DNA of 8,536 nt from Pseudomonadota bacterium (GCA_009786045.1 WQTY01000076.1:1-8536), one strand, 5' to 3'; counted from the stretch's first letter, positions 1-6,777 are shown. The notes: generated by a model from the sequence alone, not told the origin. Numbers and translations are program-made.

Positions 1-1
1 C

Positions 2-1093
2 CCCGTCTTCCTCGCCGCACCCACGGGAAGAGCCGCCAAACGGCTCGCCGAAACAACCGCCTGCGACGCCAAAACCATTCACAGGCTCCTCGAATACGCC
101 TACCAAGATGATACCAGAGGCAATTTTACCAAAAGCAAGGACAATCCCCTGCCAAACGGCGTCTACATCATCGATGAAGCCTCCATGATCGACCTGGCCC
201 TCATGCGTGCACTCCTCACGGCCATGCCCGACGAAGCACAGATCATCTTCGTCGGAGACGTCGACCAGCTCCCCAGCGTGGGCTCAGGCACCGTCCTCAA
301 AGACCTCATCGCCTCTGGATGCCTGCCCATCGTCCGGCTTGATACCGTCTTCCGACAGGCCGAACAAAGCCTCATCGTCAAAAATGCTCACCGCATCAAC
401 AACGGAAACTACCCCGAAATCCCCTCAAAGGAAGACATGGCCGCCGCAAACTGCGAATTCTTCCTCATCCAGACCACCACCCCAGATCACGCCGAAAATC
501 TCATCCAGCAGCTCGTCTGCGAAAAAATCCCACAACGCTTTAATCTCGATCCCCAAAACGATATCCAGGTCCTGTGCCCCATGCGGCAGAATGCCGGCGG
601 GGTCGAGCGCCTCAACAGAATCCTGCAAAATAAACTCAACCCAAACGGACAGCCCATCCCGCACAAATCCCTCACCTTCCGCGTCGGCGATCGCGTCATG
701 CAGCTCAAAAACGACTACGACAGGGACGTCTACAACGGCGATATCGGCACCATCATCACACACGCCGGCAATAAAACAACCATCGATTTCGACGGCAGAC
801 TTGTCGAGTACGCTTCACAGCACCTCGAAAACCTCCAGCACGCATACGCCTGCACTGTACACAAAGCCCAGGGCAGCGAATACCCTGCCGTTATCTGCGT
901 CTTCCTGCGAAGCCAAAGCTTCATGCTGCAAAGAAACCTCGTCTATACGGCCCTCACAAGAGCCAAAAAACTCGCCATCTTCATCACAGACCCAAACACA
1001 CTCAGCCACGCCATACGAAACAACCGGCCTGCCGAGCGCTTTACACAGCTCTCCAAACGCATCACACTTGCCCTGTCAGCGTCACAGGATTAA
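2..1093 (+). CDS. recD2: RecD2-like SF1 DNA helicase, C-terminal part (5' end outside window)
   Basis: The last 363 residues of an ATP-dependent 5'-3' DNA helicase of superfamily 1, RecD/RecD2 group, which unwinds DNA during repair and recombination in the cytoplasm. The open frame enters from the left edge, so the Walker A motif and N-terminal domains lie outside the window. Numbering from the first in-window codon, visible motifs are Ia (LAAPTGRAAKRL, 4-15), II (IIDEAS, 56-61), III (GDVDQLPS, 85-92), IV (LDTVFRQ, 113-119), a segment typical of the RecD2 2B/SH3 region (GDRVMQLKNDYDRDVYNGDIG, 229-249), TVHKAQGSEYP (285-295) and VI (LVYTALTRAKK, 313-323). The SH3-like segment and the short tail after motif VI fit RecD2 (YrrC type) better than the RecBCD subunit, and no recB or recC is seen nearby. 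Codons end strongly in C. It is convergent with the next gene. A TraA or plain RecD relative is possible but less likely. Confidence 0.9.
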   Translation, partial: PVFLAAPTGRAAKRLAETTACDAKTIHRLLEYAYQDDTRGNFTKSKDNPLPNGVYIIDEASMIDLALMRALLTAMPDEAQIIFVGDVDQLPSVGSGTVLKDLIASGCLPIVRLDTVFRQAEQSLIVKNAHRINNGNYPEIPSKEDMAAANCEFFLIQTTTPDHAENLIQQLVCEKIPQRFNLDPQNDIQVLCPMRQNAGGVERLNRILQNKLNPNGQPIPHKSLTFRVGDRVMQLKNDYDRDVYNGDIGTIITHAGNKTTIDFDGRLVEYASQHLENLQHAYACTVHKAQGSEYPAVICVFLRSQSFMLQRNLVYTALTRAKKLAIFITDPNTLSHAIRNNRPAERFTQLSKRITLALSASQD

Positions 1094-1117
1094 GCGCGAA
1101 CTGCCCCATTTCAGGCA

Positions 1118-1147
1118 ATAAAAAAGCGATGCCTTCACGGCATCGCT
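1118..1147 (-). terminator. Rho-independent terminator of the 1169-2155 gene
   Basis: A perfect 9-bp stem (1125-1133 with 1139-1147) closes a 5-base loop. On the minus strand it is followed by a run of six T (plus-strand A run 1120-1125). It lies about 20 bases past the stop codon of the minus-strand gene. On the plus strand the T-tract is poor (CTCCCTGTCC), so it would stop the helicase transcript only weakly, if at all. Confidence 0.85.
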
Positions 1148-1168
1148 CCCTGTCCAAAAACGAAAAGA

Positions 1169-2155
1169 TTAGAAAATCTCCAGCCCCTGCTTGACCTTCG
1201 CATCGTTCTTCTTGCGAGCCGCTGCTTCCCTCTTGGCTTTCTCCTTCTTCTCCGCCTCGACCTTCGCCTGCGTCGTCCTGCCCTCAATGATGGCAATATC
1301 ATCATCCGATAAGCCTGCCAGCAAATTCACACTCGTCGACTTCCCAAGCAGCGCATCAACGGTGTTCATATCTGTCGACGAACGATCTTCCGTCAGCGCA
1401 TCAATGGCACTGCTCACAGCAGGACCGCTGTTGACCGACGCATAATACGCCTTATGCTTCGCCGTAAGCCCCTTGCTGACAGAATCCTGACTAAATACCA
1501 TCAAAAAGGTATTATATGAAGCATACTTGTTCTTCACAACCAGCTTCGTCCCGCCTTTATCCTGCCAAATCGACTCCAGGAAGTTCGCGTCATCATCCCA
1601 AACCTCATCAGCCGGTTCACCGTACTTGTTTGCTGCCGTCGCCACAAACGTAGAAAATGATACTGGCCCAAGGTAACTCGAATCGTAGACAATCGCGATC
1701 TTATAAAGTGCGTCATTATGGAAAAAATAATACTTCGTCGCAATATCCTCACGCTGCGTAATCATCGCCTCATTGTTGTCGGGCATAAACTCCTCGCCAA
1801 CAATCGACACAGACAGCGTCGCAACATTGCCGCGCGCCAGCGGCATATACGACTTCTTCATATGCTCAACGCGCTCCGCATGCGTTTTCATCAACATATC
1901 TGCATAAGCCAAATCCGTTATCCCCGCAGCCTTGGCACGATAATCCGACATGATCTTTTCTTCCAGCATGCGCATCACCTTCGCATGATCCATGCCCCAC
2001 TGCAAATCCCCCAAAACGGCATCAAGCGAAGCATTCGAAACCTTCGTTGCCTTCGCAGCCTTCCTCGCATACGCCTCAGTGGGTGTACCAACAAACGCAC
2101 CAAACGCCATGGACACACACACCGCCACTGCCACCGACGTTAAAAGCCTTCTCAT
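1169..2155 (-). CDS. Exported protein of unknown function
   Basis: I cannot name a function. The 328-residue product has a typical Sec signal peptide: basic MRRLL, a hydrophobic stretch to about residue 24, and a cleavage site after AYA (28-30). The mature part starts with a basic linker and then LDAVLGDLQWGMDHAKVMRML (44-64), a pattern I associate with secreted deltaproteobacterial proteins of unknown role. An aromatic beta-rich middle follows (YYFFHNDALYKIAIVYD, 142-158; NKYGEPADEVW, 176-186; TKLVVKNKYASYNTFLMVF, 203-221). The C-terminus is a Lys/Glu/Ala-rich, probably helical tail (296-324). The mature protein has no cysteine. I chose the start at 2155 because GGGAGGAAG (2160-2168) is well spaced before it and the signal peptide begins there; the frame is open 136 codons further upstream, but that part is not protein-like. 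It is a single-gene unit with its own terminator, likely periplasmic. Confidence 0.85.
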   Translation of the reverse strand: MRRLLTSVAVAVCVSMAFGAFVGTPTEAYARKAAKATKVSNASLDAVLGDLQWGMDHAKVMRMLEEKIMSDYRAKAAGITDLAYADMLMKTHAERVEHMKKSYMPLARGNVATLSVSIVGEEFMPDNNEAMITQREDIATKYYFFHNDALYKIAIVYDSSYLGPVSFSTFVATAANKYGEPADEVWDDDANFLESIWQDKGGTKLVVKNKYASYNTFLMVFSQDSVSKGLTAKHKAYYASVNSGPAVSSAIDALTEDRSSTDMNTVDALLGKSTSVNLLAGLSDDDIAIIEGRTTQAKVEAEKKEKAKREAAARKKNDAKVKQGLEIF

Positions 2156-2300
2156 ATCGCTTCCTCCCTGTGTCAAAGTTTGCGCACTCCACACATCGCG
2201 CTGCGCCCAGCATACATGATTTTCTCCGTCCAGCAAATAAGATGCCACCAAATACCCACAAAACGCGCATCCAGGCTCTGCCAAACTCAAACAGCAATAA

Positions 2301-2392
2301 AGGGGGAAGTATCCCCCTGCGTGGCTATGTGCTCGGCCAAAGGCCTTGCGCGCATACGCCACGCCCCCCTCTGCGGGGGCATTTGCCCCCGC
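2301..2392. repeat. Cluster of three GC-rich hairpins (possible dispersed palindromic element)
   Basis: Three adjacent inverted repeats are visible. The first is A-GGGGG / CCCCC-T (2301-2306 with 2313-2318). The second is a long imperfect hairpin (2319-2364): GCGTGGC pairs with GCCACGC, then TATGTGC with GCGCATA (one G-T pair, one bulged C), and GGCC-AAA-GGCC forms the tip. The third is GCGGGGGC / GCCCCCGC with a 4-base loop (2373-2392). None is followed by a T-run on either strand, so these are not simple terminators. The form fits a dispersed intergenic palindromic repeat or a structured leader RNA. Repetition elsewhere in the genome cannot be judged from this window. Confidence 0.6.
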
Positions 2393-2510
2393 AACGCCCC
2401 CAATTGGACACACCCTGACAATAAACCTGTCACCCACCCACAACAAACCTGCCGTCCGAATATCATCCAGCGCGTCCACTGCCCTCCATCCCATCGCCGT
2501 CATTATTGAT

Positions 2511-2539
2511 TTGTTCTTAAGCAGCAAAAACGATAAAAT
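2511..2539 (+). promoter_or_regulatory. Candidate sigma70-type promoter of the PAP2 gene
   Basis: A -10 element TAAAAT (2534-2539) matches the consensus at 5 of 6 positions and lies 17 bases after TTGTTC (2511-2516; 3 of 6). Transcription would begin near 2546, giving a leader of about 50 bases before the start codon at 2598. This excludes the upstream in-frame ATG at 2541, which would fall at or before the transcript start. Confidence 0.45.
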
Positions 2540-2597
2540 AATGAGGCCGAAAAAACAGGCCAAAGCAGAAAAGAATTCACTGTCTCAGGTTGATGCG

Positions 2598-3431
2598 ATG
2601 AAAACCCACATATTTGCCCTTTCTTTCCTCTTATTATTCATATTTCCACTGACCTCCCTGGCACAGGACACAACCAATGAGCATCCGACGCGAGTGAGAG
2701 CGGACTGGGCCGCCGATTCCGTCATCGTTGGCGGGAGCGCGGCAATGAGCCTGACGCTTCTGCTTTTAGAGAGCGAAATCTCACCCAGTCAATGCAAATG
2801 GTGCCGGCAAAATAGCTTCGACAACGCCGTGACGGATGCGTTAACCTGGCCGAATCCAAAGTATGCCGCCACCACTTCCGATATCATTGCCTTTGGGGTG
2901 ATACCGGCACTCAGCCTGGGGGGCATCGCATTAAGCAGTTCCCTCAGCGGAAGATACCAGGAGTTGGGGCACGACACCATGATCATGGCCCAGGTTATCC
3001 TCCTCAATACGATGATCAACCAATTCACCAAACTCGTTGTCGGGCGAGAGCGGCCCTATGTCAGCAGAGGAAATATTGGCGGCTACAACAACGAAAATGA
3101 TAAAAATCTCTCGTTTTATTCAGGGCATAGCAGCTTCGTCTTCGCTACGGTCGTAGGGGCGGCAACATTGGCGCACTACCAGGGCTACGATGCTGAGCCC
3201 TACATATGGGCGATAGGCATACCGCTTGCCACGCTTGTTGCCTATCTTCGCGTGGCTGCACAAAAGCATTACCTAAGCGATGTCCTGGTTGGTGCAGGCA
3301 TAGGGTCGCTCATCGGATTCCTCATCCCCTACCTGCACCGCGAAAACGCAAAATCACAAAAATCAACACCACACTTGTGGGGAAGTGCAAACGAAAAAGG
3401 CTTCTTCCTGACCTATGGGTCACAATTTTAG
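2598..3431 (+). CDS. Secreted/membrane PAP2-family phosphatase
   Basis: A 277-residue acid phosphatase of the PAP2 (type 2 phosphatidic acid phosphatase) superfamily. Members remove phosphate from lipid phosphates such as phosphatidate, undecaprenyl pyrophosphate, phosphatidylglycerol phosphate or lipid A; the substrate here is not determined. The three catalytic motifs are complete: K145-x6-R152-P153 (KLVVGRERP), S175-G176-H177 (YSGHS, a Y in place of the usual P) and R218-x5-H224-x3-D228. A signal peptide or first membrane helix (residues 1-22, ending SLA before QD) and several hydrophobic segments (about 43-58, 96-115, 129-142, 180-193, 203-217, 228-244) place it in the inner membrane with the active site outside. 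A CKWC pair (66-69) could form a disulfide. The start at 2598 follows AGGT and opens the signal sequence. Its codons use more TTA, CTG and G/T endings than neighbouring genes, and it is flanked by palindromes. It has no operon partner. Confidence 0.9.
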   Translation: MKTHIFALSFLLLFIFPLTSLAQDTTNEHPTRVRADWAADSVIVGGSAAMSLTLLLLESEISPSQCKWCRQNSFDNAVTDALTWPNPKYAATTSDIIAFGVIPALSLGGIALSSSLSGRYQELGHDTMIMAQVILLNTMINQFTKLVVGRERPYVSRGNIGGYNNENDKNLSFYSGHSSFVFATVVGAATLAHYQGYDAEPYIWAIGIPLATLVAYLRVAAQKHYLSDVLVGAGIGSLIGFLIPYLHRENAKSQKSTPHLWGSANEKGFFLTYGSQF

Positions 3432-3546
3432 AACATTTTCAGCTTAAATCACCGCATGCCCTCTGTCTCAGAACTGCAAGTACACGCAGACTGTTTATCC
3501 TTTGCTGCAATGCGAGGTATTTGGCCACAAGCGATTCTACCCACAA

Positions 3547-3593
3547 GCAATGCGTAGCATTGCAGGGGGTGTGGGGGAACGAGTTCCCCCACA
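3547..3593. repeat. Tandem pair of perfect hairpins between convergent genes
   Basis: Two perfect inverted repeats lie side by side: GCAATGC / GCATTGC with a 3-base loop (3547-3563), and a 10-bp stem TGTGGGGGAA / TTCCCCCACA with loop CGAG (3570-3593). An A-run (3595-3600) follows on the plus strand, so on the minus strand the T-run precedes the hairpin and neither strand has a canonical terminator. TGCAATGC at 3506-3513 can alternatively pair with GCATTGCA (3557-3564). CCACAAGC occurs twice just upstream (3525-3532, 3541-3548). It probably belongs to a palindromic intergenic repeat class and could still slow transcription from the converging genes. Confidence 0.6.
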
Positions 3594-3610
3594 TAAAAAA
3601 GAAAAATGCT

Positions 3611-4486
3611 CTAACCGCCATCAAGTGCCAACAGGGCCTCGGCCGCATAGCTGGGATTGCCGCTGCGTTTATTCGAAAACGCCACAAGCAGTGAGCGTCC
3701 CTTCTCGGAGCCATGCCGTGCTGCCGCCTCAGCTGCAGCAACCCGAACGGTTGGCTCTGCGAGAAAAGACCCCGCAACTCGAAGCAACCCCTCAATACAG
3801 GCCTCACTACCATAGTCACGAAGCGCCAGAACCGCCGGATAAACAAATCGCTCATCGTTCAAATACGCCACCAGCGAAGGCTCCAGCGACAGCCGCAATG
3901 CGGCATCGCCCAGGCTCAGGCGAGCGAGTAACACGTGAAATGCTTCCACCCCAAGTGCATACCTGGCCTGTTCTGTCAATACTTCCTCCGCCCAGGACGG
4001 ACGCAAACGGCAAATCGCCTGGCTGGCTAAAATGCGCAAATCTTCATCCTTCGAGCTGGTGCCTGCCCGCACGCGCGCCAAATAGTCTTCCCCCTCTTCA
4101 TTGCGAAGCTCAGCCACCCAAAACGCCTGATAACGAACATCCGCATCAGCGTCATCAAAACACCGGCGATAATACGCTGTCAGCGCATCCTCCAGCGTCC
4201 CTTCCAGACGCGAAATCAAAACCAGCAGCCCTTGCCGCACCAGGGGATCGACTTCCTCATCACCCACCCATGCGACAAGATGTTCGCGAAACCCAGGCTC
4301 CTTGAGCGTCTCTACGCTGCAAAGCGCCAACAAGCCCTCTCGAACATCTCGATACTCGCTCCCCAACAAACGCAAAACCAAGGACTGAAAGGCTGACGAC
4401 CCAAGCCCACAAAGAACCTCAAGTCCAGACGCTCGTCGACTGGCCGAACCATGGCTCAACGCTGATAACAACACAGACTCGTCCAT
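3611..4486 (-). CDS. HEAT-repeat-like alpha-helical repeat protein
   Basis: A 291-residue soluble, acidic, Leu/Ala-rich protein built from helical pairs of the HEAT / PBS-lyase-repeat type. Repeat signatures with an acidic turn followed by VR and a helix are visible at about 46-57 (YRDVREGLLALC), 78-92 (EVDPLVRQGLLVLIS), 112-127 (DADADVRYQAFWVAEL), 146-160 (KDEDLRILASQAICR) and 244-258 (EPTVRVAAAEAAARH). Such proteins usually serve as scaffolds for protein binding; no catalytic motif or signal peptide is visible, so it is probably cytoplasmic and its partner is unknown. The start at 4486 is chosen because CGAGGAG (4493-4499) lies 6 bases before it; an in-frame ATG 18 codons upstream (4540) falls inside the tRNA terminator. 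It lies 60 bases downstream of tRNA-Ser on the same strand, behind a terminator, with little room for a promoter. No clear terminator of its own is seen. Confidence 0.82.
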   Translation of the reverse strand: MDESVLLSALSHGSASRRASGLEVLCGLGSSAFQSLVLRLLGSEYRDVREGLLALCSVETLKEPGFREHLVAWVGDEEVDPLVRQGLLVLISRLEGTLEDALTAYYRRCFDDADADVRYQAFWVAELRNEEGEDYLARVRAGTSSKDEDLRILASQAICRLRPSWAEEVLTEQARYALGVEAFHVLLARLSLGDAALRLSLEPSLVAYLNDERFVYPAVLALRDYGSEACIEGLLRVAGSFLAEPTVRVAAAEAAARHGSEKGRSLLVAFSNKRSGNPSYAAEALLALDGG

Positions 4487-4510
4487 GACTGACTCCTCGC
4501 ATGCCCCAGA

Positions 4511-4543
4511 TAAAAAAAATGGTCGGCACATATGTGCCAACCA
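4511..4543 (-). terminator. Rho-independent terminator of tRNA-Ser
   Basis: On the minus strand, TGGT / ACCA (4520-4523 with 4540-4543) and an inner palindrome GGCACATATGTGCC (4525-4538), separated by one mismatch, form a strong hairpin followed by eight T (plus-strand A run 4512-4519). The stem begins three bases after the tRNA discriminator base, so processing of the 3' end must cut right at the hairpin. Confidence 0.85.
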
Positions 4544-4546
4544 CTA

Positions 4547-4633
4547 CGGAGGCGGAGGGATTCGAACCCCCGGTACTCGCAAAAGTACAACGGTTTTCAA
4601 GACCGCCGCTATCGACCGCTCAGCCACACCTCC
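4547..4633 (-). tRNA. tRNA-Ser, anticodon UGA (reads UCA and related serine codons)
   Basis: An 87-base class II tRNA on the minus strand. The acceptor strand GGAGGTG (4627-4633) pairs with CGCCTCC (4548-4554) with one U-G pair, and the discriminator is G at 4547. The anticodon loop CUUGAAA (4595-4601) gives anticodon UGA (4597-4599). The long variable arm characteristic of tRNA-Ser is a GTACT / AGTAC stem (4573-4577 with 4584-4588). The T loop reads TTCGAAT on a GGGGG / CCCTC stem. The 3' CCA is not encoded (TAG follows the discriminator), so it is added after transcription. The D-arm begins GGCTGAGCGGTCGA, typical of serine tRNAs. Confidence 0.97.
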
Positions 4634-4640
4634 GTCTGCG

Positions 4641-4669
4641 CTTCTATGCTCTTTGCGCCGTTTATGCAA
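4641..4669 (-). promoter_or_regulatory. Candidate promoter of tRNA-Ser
   Basis: On the minus strand TTGCAT (4664-4669; 3 of 6 to the -35 consensus) is followed after 17 bases by TAGAAG (4641-4646; 4 of 6 to the -10). This would start transcription almost exactly at the tRNA 5' end (about 4634). The short gap of about 50 bases between the upstream terminator and the tRNA leaves few alternatives. Confidence 0.35.
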
Positions 4670-4681
4670 CCCATTTTGGCT

Positions 4682-4710
4682 CAAAAAAAACCACGGGCAA
4701 ATGCCCGTGG
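4682..4710 (-). terminator. Rho-independent terminator of the vWA protein gene
   Basis: A perfect palindrome CCACGGGCAAATGCCCGTGG (4691-4710; at least 8 bp with a 4-base loop) is followed on the minus strand by eight T (plus-strand A run 4683-4690). It begins about 20 bases beyond the stop codon at 4732. Confidence 0.93.
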
Positions 4711-4731
4711 CAAATCATACTTAGTATAAAC

Positions 4732-6594
4732 CTAAATCCCTGACACGCGCTTCGGATAGCGAATCACCAAACTCTTATCAGCCTCGCTCGTCACAAGATT
4801 GATCTGCACTGGCGATCCTGTGCGCATGCTGCAATAGCTTGACTCAAAGTTTACCATGAAGTCCCTGTCCAACACATAAGGCTTGAAGTTCTTGTCGTCC
4901 GTCTCACCCTTGGGCACCGTCCCAACGTCAATTGAGAACTCATTGCAGAGGAAATACTCGCGATCCGAGTTGGCAAAATACGCCTTCGTATTGCAGCCAT
5001 GCATGCAGGTACAGGCTGGACCAGGATTCGCACGAGGCCTGTCTGTAGGAACGCCATCAAAAGACTCGTTGCAGTCCGAGGGCAAACATGTCAGAGGCAT
5101 CGCCTCTGTGCAGATCGTATTGACGGCCTCACCAATCCGCTGGCCAATGGCACCAAGCACGGGACCAAACGCACCGTTATCGCCATTGGAATCCTCAGAA
5201 CACACCTGCTCGGCGCCGCCACTGGCGGTAGCAGAATAAAATGCCTCACTCTTGCAGCAAATCGGCGCATAAATCGGATCATTGTCAAACATCTCGCCAA
5301 ACAACTGATAACGATAGCTCTGGTTACCGGCATCGCCACACCAGTTTTCGGGGAATGCCGTATTATAGCGAACACCGCGATCGCGATTGATGATCGACGC
5401 CACAATCACATCCGATTTCGCCATGGCATCCAGTTCCCTGATTATCTCAGCCGGCGTCAAACCCGATGAACCATTAAAAAGATCAGCGCGATCTTTCTTG
5501 TAGAGCGGCTCGTTGCTGACCTTTACAAGGTCAAGAATCGTTCTGAAATACGAAGCACGGGTATCGAGGAAATTATCGCACCGCTTCTTGCCCGCCGCAT
5601 CTATCGGGCAGTAGATATACGCCTCTGCCACGCAGTCTACTGGATTGTCAACGCACCACTCAAGTGCTCTGCGTGACGTTTCCGTCCCATCCACACACCA
5701 GGCACGAAGCGACTTTGTCACGCCCTCATAGGTCACCAGCTGACCGGGAGACGTAATCAACTCACTGCCGCCTGTCAAAGATGCCCGTTGCACTCTGTCG
5801 TCGCGCGTCATCACACAACTGTCTTCAATGTTGCGGCGCGTTTCGCACTGAACCGTCTGATCGTTCTGAATGTGCCCGCTGCTGCGCTCTGTGTCACTGC
5901 AGTCATTCTCATCCGTGACAAACACTATCGAAAGAATCGAGTCAGGACGCTTAAACTCATGCTCTGTTAAAAGCACCTTCCTCAGCGTCGAAAGACCACG
6001 CTCAATGGGCATGCCTTCATTGCCTACCAACGCCTGGCAACGGAAAAGATTGCGTATCTTTGTCGTTCGCTCCGCCACAGGAAGATCCACAAAATCTCTG
6101 CTCTCGATCCAATTCTTCCCACCCACAAAGTAGCGCGAACACTCCAACGCCATCGCATCAATATCGGCATCCGTCAGCTTCTCACAGCCCGTCACACACG
6201 AAGGATCCCTGTTGATCGTCCTGAGCAGGCTGCGGACAGACTGCCTCTTGAGACCGTCGGTGGTAAAATTCAACCGCGGAGACGTCAAAAATCGATCACT
6301 CGTCGTCGTCGTCGCCAAACGGAAATCCGCATTCGCCTGAATCAGCTTGCCGATAAAACTTCCGAAGTTCTCATCCAGATTCTCCTGCTCATCAAGCATT
6401 GAGTTCGAATCGTCAATGACAAACAAAATGTCAACGCTTCGTGCCGAACCAGAATCCAGAACCTGCTTCTTGCCAGCACTCAATGACGTGGAAAACGGTG
6501 TCAGTCCGTGCTCATTACAGGCCATGCCACATACAAGCGATACCGCCGCCGCACTCACACAACCAACTGTCAACAATTTGCTCTTCAATCGCAT
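4732..6594 (-). CDS. Cysteine-rich exported von Willebrand factor A domain protein, probable lipoprotein
   Basis: A 620-residue exported protein. The N-terminus (MRLKSKLL, then a hydrophobic stretch to about 24) is a signal sequence ending in GMAC; C26 may be lipidated, although the lipobox is weak because -3 is Gly rather than Leu. A vWA domain follows (about 53-235). DILFVIDDSNSM (55-66) holds the MIDAS residues D61, S63 and S65; T97/T98 lie in the right region for the MIDAS threonine, and VFVTDEND (224-231) holds the distal Asp D228. The domain should bind a divalent metal and a protein ligand. The remaining 380 residues have no fold I recognise. From C26 onward there are 25 cysteines, i.e. 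24 plus the putative lipidated one, including a CC pair (446-447) and CTCMHGC (528-534), consistent with many disulfides outside the cytoplasm. The start at 6594 follows CCAGGAG (6602-6608) with good spacing. The gene is a single unit with its own promoter and terminator. Its ligand is unknown. Confidence 0.88.
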   Translation of the reverse strand: MRLKSKLLTVGCVSAAAVSLVCGMACNEHGLTPFSTSLSAGKKQVLDSGSARSVDILFVIDDSNSMLDEQENLDENFGSFIGKLIQANADFRLATTTTSDRFLTSPRLNFTTDGLKRQSVRSLLRTINRDPSCVTGCEKLTDADIDAMALECSRYFVGGKNWIESRDFVDLPVAERTTKIRNLFRCQALVGNEGMPIERGLSTLRKVLLTEHEFKRPDSILSIVFVTDENDCSDTERSSGHIQNDQTVQCETRRNIEDSCVMTRDDRVQRASLTGGSELITSPGQLVTYEGVTKSLRAWCVDGTETSRRALEWCVDNPVDCVAEAYIYCPIDAAGKKRCDNFLDTRASYFRTILDLVKVSNEPLYKKDRADLFNGSSGLTPAEIIRELDAMAKSDVIVASIINRDRGVRYNTAFPENWCGDAGNQSYRYQLFGEMFDNDPIYAPICCKSEAFYSATASGGAEQVCSEDSNGDNGAFGPVLGAIGQRIGEAVNTICTEAMPLTCLPSDCNESFDGVPTDRPRANPGPACTCMHGCNTKAYFANSDREYFLCNEFSIDVGTVPKGETDDKNFKPYVLDRDFMVNFESSYCSMRTGSPVQINLVTSEADKSLVIRYPKRVSGI

Positions 6595-6694
6595 ATCAGA
6601 ACTCCTGGATACCTAGTCGATGACTGTACCTGTCACACGATGTCGCACAGTACGCGCTGGCGCCGCGTACACAATGAACCTCAAACCGAAGCCA

Positions 6695-6723
6695 AGTTTA
6701 GCACACCAGCAACACCTTGTAAA
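6695..6723 (-). promoter_or_regulatory. Candidate sigma70-type promoter of the vWA gene
   Basis: On the minus strand TTTACA (6718-6723; 5 of 6 to the -35) is followed after exactly 17 bases by TAAACT (6695-6700; 4 of 6 to the -10). Transcription would start near 6688 and leave a leader of roughly 94 bases before the start codon at 6594. No hairpin of note is seen in that leader. Confidence 0.45.
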
Positions 6724-6777
6724 GAAGACCTGCCAACATCTCTCCCCCCAAGACACTGGCATCAAAGCACGCTCACA

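Larger units (their letters stand above)
2156..2597. other. Long divergent intergenic region with palindromes and a promoter
   Basis: No coding sequence is supported in these 442 bases; open frames running through here are extensions of the flanking genes without ribosome sites or protein-like composition. It holds the Shine-Dalgarno site of the leftward gene (2160-2168), a cluster of GC-rich hairpins (2301-2392), a C-rich stretch (2393-2401), and a candidate rightward promoter (2511-2539). A convincing promoter for the leftward gene was not found; the best candidate is a TATGCT-like -10 on the minus strand near 2210-2215 with a poor -35. Confidence 0.7.

Noticed and set aside
207..1121. Long second open frame on the plus strand overlapping the helicase
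   Set aside because: It is Ser/Pro/Thr-rich without motifs and is a shadow of the RecD2 frame, which carries all helicase motifs.
2156..2563. Upstream extension of the 1169-2155 gene by 136 codons
   Set aside because: It runs through the hairpin cluster, has no ribosome site, and would bury the signal peptide inside the protein.
2346..2597. Upstream extension of the PAP2 gene, including an ATG at 2541
   Set aside because: The ATG at 2541 sits at the predicted transcript start without a ribosome site; the start at 2598 opens a good signal sequence.
3570..3593. Strong G5/C5 hairpin as a Rho-independent terminator
   Set aside because: The stem is strong but neither strand has a T-run after it; on the minus strand the T-run comes before the stem.
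3206..4305. Two plus-strand open frames (3206-3694 and 3502-4305)
   Set aside because: They cross the palindromes and lie antisense to the HEAT gene, with no protein-like features or ribosome sites.
4547..4633. tRNA-Ser as an integration site for a mobile element
   Set aside because: No integrase gene and no repeated tRNA 3' end was found within the window.
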